Shown: piece by piece, positions 1 to 11,800 of the stretch | Position numbering within the stretch: the first letter of the stretch is position 1 | How the letters are laid out: each line of letters begins with the position of its first letter | Assembly: GCA_902729315.2 (NCBI GenBank) | Contig: LR746264.1 | Coordinates: 4,241,878-4,305,877 of the forward strand | Source: Spirodela intermedia | Lineage: Eukaryota > Streptophyta > Magnoliopsida > Alismatales > Araceae | Length of the DNA: 64,000 nucleotides | Reading direction: 5' to 3' | The notes under the pieces: model-generated | What the model was told of the DNA's origin: nothing | What the model saw: only the letters and a program-made list of their open reading frames with translations | The model's database searches: none | Program-made: the position numbers and the translations under genes

Positions 1-2
1 TC

Positions 3-1412
3 TTTCCCCCGGATCACCAGTTTGAAAGGGACTTCTTGATTCGGCTGTGGATGGCGCAAGGATTTCTTCACTCGGCTAACCGGACGCCGGAAGAGATTGG
101 CGGCGAATACATCGATTCTCTACTGGACCGGATGTTCTTCAGGCGAGTGGAAGACGGCAGCCCGACGAGGTACGTGATGCCCAGCCTCGTCTCGCAGATG
201 GCCCATTACGTCTCCGCCGATGAGAGCTGTCTCGCCGCGTACAATAAGGAGTTCAAGGTCCCACCAAATGCTCGGCACGCGACTCTCGTGTTCGATCAGG
301 TCCATCAAAGAGGAGGAACACGGTCGTTTTCAGTGAACGATCGGTCAAAGACGACCATCGAATCATTCTACGGGTGCGAGGGCTTGTATACTCTGTTGCT
401 TCTTGGGTCTTCTCCTAACTTGCAGATTCCTCAGGACATGGCGGACCGGCTGAAACGCCTTCGCGCGCTCGATCTGGGATGCTTGGAGATTAAATCCCTG
501 GACGAATCGATTGGGAAGCTGATTCACCTGAGATATCTGAACATCTCCAGCCCCAAGATCAAAAAGCTTCCAAAATCTGTCTCCAAACTCTATAACCTGC
601 AGACCCTGGGCCTGAGAAACTGCAAGATGCTGGAGAAGCTTCCAAGGACCATCGTGTCCCTGCCGAAACTCCGCCACATCGATCTCTACCACGATGAGGA
701 TTTTCAGGAGGAAGCTCCGTGTTCGCTGAGCTCCATGCCGAAGGGCGTCGGCAAGTTGAAACTACTGACATTGTCCATTTTCGTTCTTTCGAGCAGATTT
801 ACTCGTGCACAAATTCAGGAACTGGGCGAAATGAACGACATTCAAGGAGATCTTCGTCTGCTAAATCTCCAAAACATTTCCAAGGAAGCGAGTGAAGCAA
901 ATTTGCACATGAAGAGTCACATTACTAGATTAGAGCTGCAGTGGGGCGACCAGCAATCTTTGAAGAGCTCAGACTCGATGCCGGAGATTGTGCTGGAAAA
1001 GCTTCAAGCGCCTAAGGGTATCAAAGAGCTTTGGGTAGTGGGTTTCGATGGGCGTTCGTTTCCGAAATGGATCGGCGACGGTAGTTTCTCAAAGCTAGTG
1101 AAGCTCAGGCTCTCCAATTGCAGGGTGTGCCCACGGCTTCCGCCCCTCGGCAAGCTCCCCGTCCTGGAAGAACTTTCTATCAAAGGAATGGATGCCGTGG
1201 AATATGTTGACTGCGCGTTCTGCGGTGGGAGCAACGGGTTTCACTCGTTGAAGAAGCTAAGTTTCGAGCGCATGAAAAACTGGAAGGGGTGGTACGGTGA
1301 GAAAGAATGTACCTTCTCCTCCCTCAGTGAACTCGTCATCAAGGACTGCCCTCAGCTCGTTGCCTGCCACCCAATACCTCAGAAGGCACGTGTGCTTTTT
1401 ATTGAAGCTTGA
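3..1412 (+). CDS. NB-LRR disease-resistance protein, 3' part (5' end outside window)
   Basis: Intracellular immune receptor of the CC-NB-LRR (RGA-like) class; only the end of the NB-ARC domain and the LRRs are in the window. The frame is open from base 3 and reads FPPDHQFERDFLIRLWMAQGF, the hallmark RNBS-D/winged-helix stretch of non-TIR NLRs, so the true start lies upstream. The place of the MHD motif (177-185) reads MPS, so the His and Asp that normally regulate nucleotide state are missing. Leucine-rich repeats follow (for example IGKLIHLRYLNIS and LYNLQTLGLRNCKMLEKLP). The R1-type LRR segment with FPKWIGDGSFSKLVKLRLSNC and LPPLGKLPVLEELSI is typical of RGA proteins. The frame stops soon after the DCPQL repeat with a short unrelated tail (QKARVLFIEA), so the LRR domain may be truncated. 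Family assignment is firm; function as an intact gene is unknown. Confidence 0.9.
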   Translation, partial: FPPDHQFERDFLIRLWMAQGFLHSANRTPEEIGGEYIDSLLDRMFFRRVEDGSPTRYVMPSLVSQMAHYVSADESCLAAYNKEFKVPPNARHATLVFDQVHQRGGTRSFSVNDRSKTTIESFYGCEGLYTLLLLGSSPNLQIPQDMADRLKRLRALDLGCLEIKSLDESIGKLIHLRYLNISSPKIKKLPKSVSKLYNLQTLGLRNCKMLEKLPRTIVSLPKLRHIDLYHDEDFQEEAPCSLSSMPKGVGKLKLLTLSIFVLSSRFTRAQIQELGEMNDIQGDLRLLNLQNISKEASEANLHMKSHITRLELQWGDQQSLKSSDSMPEIVLEKLQAPKGIKELWVVGFDGRSFPKWIGDGSFSKLVKLRLSNCRVCPRLPPLGKLPVLEELSIKGMDAVEYVDCAFCGGSNGFHSLKKLSFERMKNWKGWYGEKECTFSSLSELVIKDCPQLVACHPIPQKARVLFIEA

Positions 1413-1519
1413 ACTCGAACTGTCTTACGACATTGATTTCTTTTATTCTTTGATCGTGTTTATTTCAATATTCTGCCATCCTTAAATACTTCTCCGATTT
1501 GTAAGCTTCTGTTTTAAAG

Positions 1520-1966
1520 CTGTGGAAATTAATCTCAATGTAGATAATGATATATATGAATTTTATATTATGAGGTTATCATTGAATTAATCTCACTTAA
1601 AGTAATTCATTAGAGTTTAAGTATTTGGGATTACGACCTCTCTCGTAAGTATAGACATAAATATAAATATGTGCAGAGACCAGGTATTATTCTAATTTTA
1701 TGATGGGCTAAATTAAAAAAACACACCAAAAGGTTAACCACCTATTGTCTATAAATAGGGGGTCATGGTCATTAGCTTACACATCGTGAGTTACTCTTAG
1801 AGCATCTCATCTTTCTAGAGTAAGTCATTGGACGACTACCCTGTGTTAATCTAAAAGGCTATTCTCGTACTTGTGACTTCATGGATTCAGGTATGATTTT
1901 AATTCATTCTCATTATGCTTTATCATTCTCCATCTATCTCAACACTAGATCTTTCAGATCTAACCA
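1520..1966 (+). mobile_element. Probable 5' LTR (3' part) of a Ty1/copia retrotransposon
   Basis: The segment ends in CA one base before a copia-type primer-binding site at 1968. It contains a strong TATA box, TATAAATAGG at 1750-1759, followed by a leader, as expected of an LTR promoter. I could not define the left LTR border, and no second copy was recognised downstream, so the start is approximate. Confidence 0.55.
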
Positions 1967-1967
1967 G

Positions 1968-1978
1968 TGGTATCAGAG
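1968..1978 (+). other. Ty1/copia primer-binding site (initiator tRNA-Met complement)
   Basis: TGGTATCAGAG matches the 3' end complement of plant initiator methionine tRNA, the standard minus-strand primer site of plant Ty1/copia elements. It sits one base after an LTR-like CA end and about 1.7 kb before a gag remnant on the same strand. Confidence 0.85.
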
Positions 1979-3035
1979 TAAGATGTGTTGATTTTTAGAG
2001 AATGACATTTGTTCATTATTTTTCGTTTATCATGGTATCATTTTTTGATGCCTTGTCTTGAGAATGAATTTTGGTGTCCATTGTGAAAATCATAAGGTTT
2101 TGACCTTACCATGGACGGATTAATGTGCCTTTACAAGCCGTTCAAATGAGTCTGTCGACTCTTCTTCTTTCCCTATATGGGAGGAGGAACGGTGGTTTAC
2201 GCACACCTCTCTTCCTCTCTTTTCCGAAAGAAGATTTCCATTTGGAAATTGTGGGCTGCAGGAGGGGCCAGCCATTCCTCTTTCCCCTTTTCGTCATTGA
2301 ATGGGAAGCTGGAGATCGGTGGACGGCACTTCCAGATGTCTGGACGCCAGAGGGCTCCGGAAGGCGAAGAAGAGGCACAGGCCGACGCCAGAGGATTCCG
2401 AAAGGATCTGCTAGAGGCGGAGGGCTGCGGCAGTTTCCGCACGCCCCTAATCCATTCGGTTCTTCTCTTCCTCTCGTCGAAGGATGGTTTCTGGGCCTTC
2501 TAGAAATCGGTGGGAATGAGGGAGATGTGGAGGGGAGGGGTGAACGATGCGGCTTTATTTTTTGAATAGGAGGCCATTTTTGGGCTGACCATTCCAAGCC
2601 CTAAGGGTGTGATGGTTCGTGCACCGCTCCGCCGCGTGAAACGGCCGCACCATTTTCGGTGCGTGCCGGACGGGAGAAAAACCGTCACGCGGCATTTGAG
2701 GCACCGACTGCTGGTTCATCGCATCAAATGGCTGCACCGTTTTCAGTGCGTGCCGGACGGGAGAGGAATCGTCACGTGGCGGTTTCGTACACCGCTGGCG
2801 CCAGTTCTAGTGCGTGGCTCGGCTTGTGCCGGTTCAGGTACGCGGCTCAGCTCGCGTCGGTTCAGGTCCACGCCTCGGCTCGTGCCAGTTCTGGTACGCA
2901 GCTCGGCTCACGCCGGTTCGGTACGCAGCTCTGCTCACGCTGGATCGGATAATCGGCTCAGCACGAGCCGGACTGCCAGAACAGTGTGCCGGCTTGGCAT
3001 AAGCCGATCTAGTTGGCCAGCGTGCCGGTCTACAG
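1979..3035 (+). repeat. GC-rich retroelement leader with imperfect tandem repeats
   Basis: This block lies between the primer-binding site and gag and is far richer in GC than its surroundings. Two copies of a unit of about 87 bp share the core GTGCGTGCCGGACGGGAG (near 2659 and 2746). They are followed at about 2815-2960 by roughly five imperfect copies of a unit of about 28 bp built on GCTCgtgCCGGTTCaGGTACGC. Several short reading frames cross it in different phases, but none resembles a protein family, so I treat them as chance products of the repeats. It could also be a foreign insertion in the leader. Confidence 0.6.
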
Positions 3036-3039
3036 TGAT

Positions 3040-3082
3040 GACGTCATGATGGTGACGTCAACATTTGATCTACTGACGTCAT
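3040..3082. promoter_or_regulatory. Cluster of three palindromic TGACGTCA (CRE/bZIP-type) sites
   Basis: Perfect 8-bp palindromes occur at 3040-3047, 3054-3061 and 3075-3082, with a further GACGTCA at 3117-3123. TGACGTCA contains the ACGT core bound by plant bZIP factors such as TGA proteins. Location inside the retroelement leader suggests an element-borne enhancer; binding is inferred only. Confidence 0.5.
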
Positions 3083-3640
3083 GATCATAAAAAAAAATAA
3101 AATTAAAATTATTTCAGACGTCATTTTATTTCAAAAATTCTTTATAGAGTTATTTAAAATTTTCAATATTTATGTTTATATTGAGTATGGTTAAATGTCA
3201 AATAACTATCATGATTCAAATTTTGGTACATGCTTGATATTTTAGAATTATTACTTGAAGCAAAATTCTACCAAAGTAAACTCTCTTGTGGATATTAATT
3301 TTCCTAACATATGAAATATTGTGTTTGTAATTTTGGGGATACTAACTAGCCTAAAGAAAAGTTTAGTATTTTATAAATTACATATATTTGTGATAATAAA
3401 TATGTGATAATTATTTAGTATTTTCATGTGAATAATAAGCTGGTTCAAAGAAAGGCTTATTATTTGACAGAAATTTATTGTCAATATTTCTTTGTCACAT
3501 CAAGATATGACTTGTAGTTAATATTATTGTCCAAAAATAAAGTATTAATGTTACACTCAATATCTTGTAATTAGAAGGACCATTATTTGAAAATCAAGTT
3601 ACTTGTGTGAGCTTCATATTATTCTTTGTATAATTTCAAG
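3083..3640. other. AT-rich leader sequence, no gene seen
   Basis: AT-rich DNA between the repetitive leader and the gag remnant. No open frame of note and no recognisable motif beyond its position inside the copia element. Confidence 0.4.
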
Positions 3641-3689
3641 TTCTGATTCTATTATTTCTATCTAAATAAACTTTATTCCTATGTTAAAT

Positions 3690-4230
3690 GACATCAACTT
3701 CAAGGCATAGAAAGAGAACATTATGATAGTTCTTGGTTGTATGAACCTAGATATTATATTAAGAGAAGATCGTCTTATAAACTCTCATGAGGATAAGAAA
3801 TATATGGATAAGTGGGACCAATTGAATCGCATGAGTCTTATGATTATGAAGTGTGTCATTTTAAAAGCCTTTAGGGACACTTTGTTTGAAGAGGCCATTG
3901 CAGCAAGAATTTTCCTTGAAGAACTTAAGAAAAAGTTTACTAAGAATGATAAGGTTGAAACAAGTACGATCTTAACAAAACTTCTCTCTATGAAGTATAA
4001 AGGTAAGGAAAATATAAGGAAGTACATTCTCGAGATGTTTCATCTTGCATCAAAACTAAAGGCACTAAAGTTAGAACTATCAAAAAATTTATTTGTGTAT
4101 TTAGTTCTGATTTCTCTTCCTACATAATTCAGTCAATTTAAGGTGAATTATAATTGTCAAAGGGACAAATAGTCCCTAAATGAGCTCATATCATGTTGTG
4201 TATAAGAAAGTCTTCTGTTGTAAAGCTAGT
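3690..4230 (+). pseudogene. Broken Ty1/copia gag polyprotein
   Basis: The reading frame shows the plant copia gag (UBN2-like) pattern: NFKA-stop-KEN, MIVLGCMNLDIILRED, then KWDQLNRMSLMIMK, LEELKKKF, LLSMKYKG, FHLASKLKAL and, beyond a stop, FSQFKVNYN and SLNELIS. The longest uninterrupted part is 3723-4127. In-frame stops lie at 3708-3710 (TAG where the family has Trp), 4125-4127 (TAA) and 4170-4172 (TAG where the family has Trp). Same strand as the upstream primer-binding site, so it belongs to that element. No protease, integrase or reverse transcriptase could be recognised downstream, so the element is decayed or deleted. Confidence 0.8.
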
Positions 4231-7200
4231 ATGTGTTCATATCCCTAGTCATACGTCTGTTAGAAAGTCTTGTAAGTTGTAGTCAAATCTATGTAGATGC
4301 AACTCCAGTGTAACGACTACTACCAGATGATGAAACATTGTTCTTTATTGATGCATATATTTTTTTATTAACTGCTCACCAATGATGAATTATAGGATAT
4401 GTGAAAGAAAATCTCCCACATAGTATCTGCAGAGAAGAAAACTATCATCATATAGATGGGTTCCGAAATGGTGGAGAATTCATAGGATCTACACAGCTAA
4501 CAACACTAGGTAATCACACAAGCTTATGGGGAGATCGAGACTAACTGTCGTGTGCTTGTTGACAGGATATCTCTTTCACAACTAGAGGTGGGCTCTCATA
4601 TTGGTGATAATTGTCAATGGTGGCTTCCTAGTAGGGGGAATCAAACTAATTAGAGAGTGGCTTAAAGAAAGGGAGGAAGAGTGGGATTACACAAGAATGG
4701 TATCTCCTCGTCTTATGTTCCTTCACAAATGTGTGGAAGCACAAGTGAACACATGTATAGATACTCTCCTTTTGATGAAACAAATCGTTGATTTTTCTCA
4801 AAGAGGATATATAGGTGAATCTGAGGGGTTGCATTGTCATGATTGAGGAGAAAATAAAGGAGAGCTAGGCCGACTTCCTTTGTGCAGAGGATAAAGGCGA
4901 CATACCTCGTAGATATAGAAAGAGTGTCAACCGTGACACGAGTAGATTACAATTGATCAAGAATATAAGAAGAAAGGGGACACAACCCTTTAGTGTGTTC
5001 CATGCAAATGTGGAAATACACCCCATCAAATAGGAGTGAGGAAAGAGAACACCTGCTCTAGCACCATATTACGTTGGCTCTAGCCTGATGTAGAACCTGA
5101 TGGGAGGGAATCATAGAGCTGAAACTCCTCCTTGTGAGGAAGATGGAGGAAAAAAACACAAAATATAAAAACCATCAATTTGATTCATCAAAAGGAGAGT
5201 AATTATACATGGTTCCATGTGTTTCCACACACATGTTGAAGAACCTAAAACTACTCAAGGAATGTACACTAAGTGACCACCAAATCTTCACCATATGGTC
5301 AACATAATACCTTGATGGCTTCATTTTTCCCCTTCTCACTAACCATAATTTAAATTAGAGTTTATATTGCATGCTAAAGGACAAGAATATTTAACAGTAC
5401 TCAAGAAAATGACACACTAATCTAAGTTTGATACACCCTCATTGACTCCGCACATTAGAATGAAGTATTTAAAGTAACATCATTTCATATTAGAAAGCAA
5501 CAAAATAAAAATCACTTTCCCCCTGCCTGCCTCTACTCATATAACCCTTTTAGATTTCTTGAAATCATTTCATCTTCCCTCTTTTACTCTTCCCTATTAT
5601 CTTACTCTCTTCTTTTGCAACTCTACTTCTCTTGAGTCTACATTGCATATGTAGAGCATCGAGTCAGGTTGAAGAAACCTTTTGAGAACTTATCCATCAT
5701 GCCTATGTTGAGGACAAAGGAATTGTTCGAATCTTTGGATTAAAACAAATCAGTGTTTCTTCCAAGTACAAACAAATAGGCTAAAGTTTATTAAACTCAG
5801 TGTAAGCTCTTTTATCAATTAGAAGTCGTGGATTAGAAGATGGATCAAATGTCAATAATGCTGAGGAGCTTATACCGTATTTTTCTTGCTGAAGAGAATA
5901 ACTAATAATCAACAAGACCCAAAAGGGTAAGCCACTAAAGACCCAAATGGCGCACTATAAAAGGCCCAACATTATCATATGTTGAAAATTAAAGATGTTA
6001 AACCTTCAGTAGCATTAGTTTTTTCACTTTTCTCTAAAACTTTTTAACAAGGTTTTATATATTTATGTTTTTAGACAATTTAGAATTAATTTTACCATGT
6101 GTAATAGACAAAAACATTCAGAGGAAGCTATTTTAAGTTATGAAATGGGTCATTTGGTCATGAATAATTTTTCTATCTTATAATAAAGATTGAATTATTG
6201 CTTGAATGTGTTTTATTCTAGATAAAAAGAGATCAACTTATTACATATGACTTGAATTTGGGGTGATGGATGTATCAAATACCTAATGTAGGAGAGCAAG
6301 AAAAGTAGTGCATAGATAAATAAAAAATGAAGACTACTTAATAAAGGGATCCTTCCCTTTATTTATATGTATATTTTATCTGAAGACTTTTGAAATTACT
6401 GATTGAGTAATACATCTATGCGATATTATGGAAAAGAGTTTTGCATGTTATTATCTTCGACAAATTTGTAAGAACATAGATCTCATATGATGTCTTTATT
6501 TAAAGATGCTTTGAAGTGAGATATATAGAAGTAGGCTACCAATGATAAATAATCAAATTAAATAATCTTTATATTGGCCTTAGAATGGATTGATTCACTA
6601 GTGGAGAAGGCACAAACTACATCTTGTAGTTCAAAAAAAAAGTTGTGGTACAAGCATTAGCTAAAGGAAGTTTTCATAAACCAAGGTTTATCATATGGTC
6701 AATATACTACTATAACAATAAACAATAACACATTAGTTATTATGGATGCATAAATAATTAATACCCTTGTTATTTGAGACCACCTTACAAGTATGAATAG
6801 AAGCTAGCGTACTAGACAACAAGTTTTCTAAATTTAATTGAAGCTCATATGGAGAAACATATGATAGCTGTAAAGAACTTGATTGGCGAGAGGGCAAAAT
6901 TGTTCATGGATTTGATAACGATTTTTCATCACAATCTTGCATTCTTAGTGATAGTGGGCTAGTCAAATATCATTTCTTCACTATACTTCAAAAATTAGGG
7001 TTTAAAATAGAGAAAGTTCATATGTAGAATTTTTGGTTCATTCATAAAGGTTTATGGCATCTAACTAACAAAAGCTTTCATTGTTAACTGTATTAATGTA
7101 AAAACCTATTAAAGAGACAAATAAGTTTCGTGTACGTTTTACGGAAGCATATGCTGTTCAACCACCCTCAACACTTGCTTCTAGATTTACAACATTCGGC

Positions 7201-7370
7201 AGTCAAATACTAATAATCCGATGCTAACTTGTTATTATAGATTCAAATATTCAGATAATCTCCAACTAATTTATTATCAATAATATTCTATCACTAAAAA
7301 TAGAATAAGAATAATAAAACTAGGTTCAACCTTTAAATTGTTCATTTTGAAGCTTCCTTAGAGTGTGGTA
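4231..7370. other. AT-rich unassigned DNA, probably degraded retroelement
   Basis: No frame longer than about 80 codons and none resembling a known family. Because it follows a copia gag remnant it may be a heavily mutated pol region, but I could not match reverse transcriptase, integrase or RNase H motifs by eye. Confidence 0.35.
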
Positions 7371-7683
7371 TGTTGGAGATTCAACCTAGAAGTATTTACT
7401 TCTTGTTGCCAAGACTTAGAATCTTGTAAATATATCTTCACTTAAGCTTCAAGATTGAGCCTTTTGTGCTCAACTACTTTCTATCCCATTATTCTTACAC
7501 TTCTTTAAATTTTGAATTTTCTTGTATTTATAGAAAACTTTGTTCAATTCATTTGTTGACTCTCTATGAGTGATTAGGGTTGCTTTGAATGAGTAATATG
7601 GTCACTCTTTTTTGAGTTTCAGATTGAAGAGAGATCTTCAATATAAATACCTTGTAGTTCATCTAGTATTTAGTTTTCCAACA
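7371..7683 (+). mobile_element. Possible relic or solo LTR
   Basis: A 313-bp segment starts TGTTGG and ends CCAACA, the usual inverted ends of copia LTRs, and carries ATATAAATACC near 7650. No matching target-site duplication was found and no primer-binding site follows it, so this is tentative. Confidence 0.25.
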
Positions 7684-8311
7684 AAATTTTGATGTTCCAA
7701 TATGTTGAGGTTAACATATGGAGGTATTTACATACTGCTAATGAGTTAAATGATACTGTTTGTTTTCATGAATTCCATCTATTAAGATGCCATGCTCTAC
7801 ATACTATATTATTAGATACCATAGTTCCATTATACTAGAATATTAAAATCAATATAGTAAGTTATTTAGATGCCACTCCTAACTTAGATGCTTGTCTTTT
7901 AAAACTTCATTTCTATATCTACTAAGACATTAAGTTTGATTTTCTCTATTAGTTCACAAGGTAATTTCTCATATATTGACATATTATATTTTATATACTT
8001 TATTATTTATAACATAACTCCTCACAATGATATATTACCTTGGTATACTTCCTATTCTTGACTTTGGGAGCATTAAAGTTTTTATAGTAATATAAAAATT
8101 ACAAGAGTAAAATGAAGATTTTTCACTACCAAAATAATGTTGAGATATTGAAAAATAGTGGCATTCTTTTTTCATAACGTTAGGGTAGTCTTGTGATTTT
8201 GAGGCTATTTCCATAACTAGATGGTCGCTATCATATTATCAAGACTAGAATCAGCGTAGCTAGGTGAGTTTTCTTTTTCATTAAAGACTTTTATGAGACA
8301 CTAGTCTTGAT

Positions 8312-8315
<4 letters not shown>
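7684..8315. other. AT-rich intergenic DNA, nothing recognised
   Basis: No open frame, motif or repeat of note before the GA microsatellite. Confidence 0.4.

Positions 8316-8363
<48 letters not shown>
8316..8363. repeat. (AG)n microsatellite, about 48 bp
   Basis: Uninterrupted AG dinucleotides about 510 bp upstream of the amidohydrolase start codon. Confidence 0.95.
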
Positions 8364-8366
<3 letters not shown>

Positions 8367-8871
8367 AAAAGTCAAACAAATTGCAATCATCCACCAATTT
8401 TTTTAATTTTTCTGGATGAATTCCAGCTATATTATGGGGATTTAAATTCGCCAATCCTACAATATCTTCCATGTAAATTTTCTACTATATGATGCGTAAT
8501 TTCTGTAAGCTTAAGAAACCCCCCAACTCTAAGAGAAAATATATTAATAGTTTCTATAATTTATTTACCAATATTATGCTCGTTCATTAATTTTGTAGAT
8601 GAATGCAAGTTATTTGGCTTTACTTAGACACTAGATATGATCCACATTGTGGGTTTAGGTTTGGCGATTGGCAGGTGGCAGTAGATAACTGGGCCAAATG
8701 TGCTGACTGGGTAGCTCTTTTTTGGCTTCCAAATTTCTTCTACACGTAGATGGGCCACTTTGACTGCTATCCCCTGGCTCAGACACTGTCGGGGTGGTCT
8801 CCAAAGATTCAGCTCCCGGGGATCGTCCACCTTCGGCTGTTCGGCGGAATCCAGCGGAATCTGTTGGGCAG
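8364..8871 (+). promoter_or_regulatory. Upstream region and 5' leader of the amidohydrolase gene
   Basis: The DNA between the AG microsatellite and the chosen ATG turns GC-richer from about 8640, as expected of a promoter-proximal leader. No clear TATA box was seen. Confidence 0.35.
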
Positions 8872-11800
8872 ATGGGGACTAAGCTCCTAATCCTCTCTGC
8901 CTCTGCCACTCTTCTCTTCTCCGTCTTGCTGCTCCCCCCCTCGGACACCGCATGTACTTCTGCTGTCACCGATGCTGCGTTGCCATTTTTCTTTTATCTT
9001 CATGTTCTTATTAAGATTCTGGGTTCTCGTCAGGGTGGCCCCTGCGGCAGTCTCATGAGCCGGATTTGCTGGTGTGGAATGGGACAATCTACACGAGCGA
9101 CTCGTCTCTTCCTTTCGCTGAAGCGATGACCGTGCGTGGCGGCAGGATCCTTGGGGTTGGGAACTACTCCTCCCTGAAGGTCAGTGATCCGACGCTTTCC
9201 CCCTTTGCTCGGGAGTATTACATGCTCGGGTCAACTACTCTAAAAAATTTTGTTCTCAATTCAACATGCTGTCGCCACACCGCCACGGAAAAGAGAGATT
9301 GTAACTCGCTAACTAGGGGAAGATATTTCACTGGAGTTGATTACGTTGTCCACAGTCATTAAACAAAACAGTAATAATCGTTGTTTGAAATGGCTCTTAG
9401 TGAAGAGCTCATTCAGAAATTCCTGCTAAAAGCATATGTGGTGGCGCCATTTCTCTTTAACTCATGTTTTTGGCACTGCCATGAGACACCACATGCGCAC
9501 AAACATAATCATATAGGAGGATATGATTTGTGATAGTTACCTTGGGTTATCTCGGCCTCACTTAGACGGATAAAATAAATTTTCCTTGCTGGAAACATGA
9601 TCAGCCTTGAAACTGGATCCAGTGTTACTAGTCAACCTGACATGGTTCCTCCTCAGGAGTCGGTTGAAGCTTTTGGCTTCCTCATCCTCTCAATCGCTCT
9701 CTCCTTGCCAACTTTGTCATATCCGCCTCCTCAGACCACTTGGGCTGTAAATAACCACCCAGCCACTCCCACACTTGCCAACGCACTCTGTTGAAGCGCT
9801 TAACTAACCTATTCCTCCCTCATTATCACGGTTTCTCGACGTCATCATGCTGCCAATGGCTGAAACCTTTGACCCACCCTCTCTTTTATTCTCTTGTAGT
9901 TGCCCTTTGTCCTCATACTCAATTGTCAAAATACAACCTCAATGACATCTGGCTGTTGTTGGAGAACATGGGGCAGCTGAGGGCTACCTGGCTAAAGTAC
10001 TGCTTACATCATTCTGCTAGTTTATCCCTTACTTTGTCCTTGAAACTATAGATATGAAGGGTAAGGATCATTCTGATAGTTTATCCGTCTTCTTATCCTT
10101 GAGCTTGTGGATATGAAGGGTAGAGGGGTATTGTAAGCCCTCCCCTATGCTTGATCCTTCTGATCATATAGTAATCAGCCAATTCAGGGTGTTTTGAATT
10201 TCATTCACATTATTGATTCTCCGACTTAATGATGGGATTTCACCTATGTCCTAAGAAATGAACCATTTTTCAACTAGAACTATGACCCTGGAGCGTACCA
10301 TATGGCTTCTGATCTTGACACTTTTGATGGATAAATCGTCAAATGCATGCACAGTTCATCCACCATCTTGGCAAACGTGATATTTCGTCAATGGTAGCAA
10401 TCTGAGATATACGGGTGGTTATTGTTTTCCTCATTTTCAAAGGGAGAATTCACTCGTTATGTGTATCCAATTACGCCACCTTTTTGGGTAAGTTTGAATC
10501 ATCTATGTATCGGATAAAACATTTTATCTTGATTTATCATGGATTTTCTGAGGGCCTAAGCTTGTCACAAAACTGGCTTGTCACAAGACATCCTTCATCC
10601 TGATTGAGCGTGTGTGAATTGTAACCAGTATGTAAATGTTATATTTTATCTGATACTTCTATGTTGTGCAGGATTTTGTAGGTTCAGGTACTCGTGAATT
10701 AAATCTCTATGGGAAGGTTGTACTACCAGGGTTTATTGATTCGCACGTGCACTTCATATATGGAGGCTTGCAGGTCATAGGCACAGTGTTTCCTTCTCTC
10801 AAAATGCGCTTTATTCTGATTTTGAAGCATTCTTTTAAAGTTTGCGATAAATTATGTTAACATTGAAATGAAGTTTAGTGGAAATAGATTCAGTCTTATG
10901 AGGCTTGTTTTTCTCATCTTGCTAATCAAGATATAAATTCCTTTAGTGGTTCAAAAATAATTTCTCGATTTCTAATGTTTTTTGAGTGATAATCTCTTCC
11001 CCTCTCCAGCCTGCATAGATGGAGGATTTATGCAAAAAGTAAAAAGCTCGGATATCTATGATTGGCAATAATTCTTCTCTTAGCACTTAATTGTGGAGCC
11101 AATAGCTAATGAGAGATTTTCCTTTCCAGAATCTCCCAGCACAATATAAGCTATTTTTTGACAATAACTAAAAGACTATCTTCATACTTCAGTGGTAAGG
11201 ACTATGTCAGTGGCTAAAACCAGATATTCATATTCAAAATGAATTTTCTGATCACTGGAAACTGGTTCGTTATTTTCAGCATATTATTGAATTTTGCTAA
11301 CTATAGGATACTGGCCCTAAATTTTCTGCAAAATTTATACTAAAATAAAAATTTTACTTCCATACTAATAAACTTAACTAGTATAGAAACGATTTGAAGT
11401 CTTATGAATTAAATGTTTGGGTAATATGATTTTTCTCCTATCATCAGTGGGCCAAAGTATTTTTCGACAGTACACTTTAGATTGCTGCTTTTTGCCCAAA
11501 AGAATTCACCTTAAAATGGAAGATAAGCTTTGTAGCATGGAGGCATGGAAAGATTCTCACTGCATGTTAATAGAAGTTCTGGTTCAATAAAGAAAATCAC
11601 CTCTGTAATTAAGATCACAGGGTTACAGCTTGAAAGGCATGTAACAATCACTTAGCATGTTCAAATAACAAATCTAGATTGCCAAGGTAGTAGTATTGGC
11701 CCTCCATTCATTATGTAAGTGATTGCCAATCTAGATTTCAGTATATAAGGAGTTTGCTCAGCACTGACTAGTTGATAGGAGTCAGTTGATGAAGGCAGGA

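Noticed and set aside
2125-3049. Overlapping frames of 97-151 codons on both strands
   Set aside because: They cross GC-rich tandem repeats in a retroelement leader and match no family.
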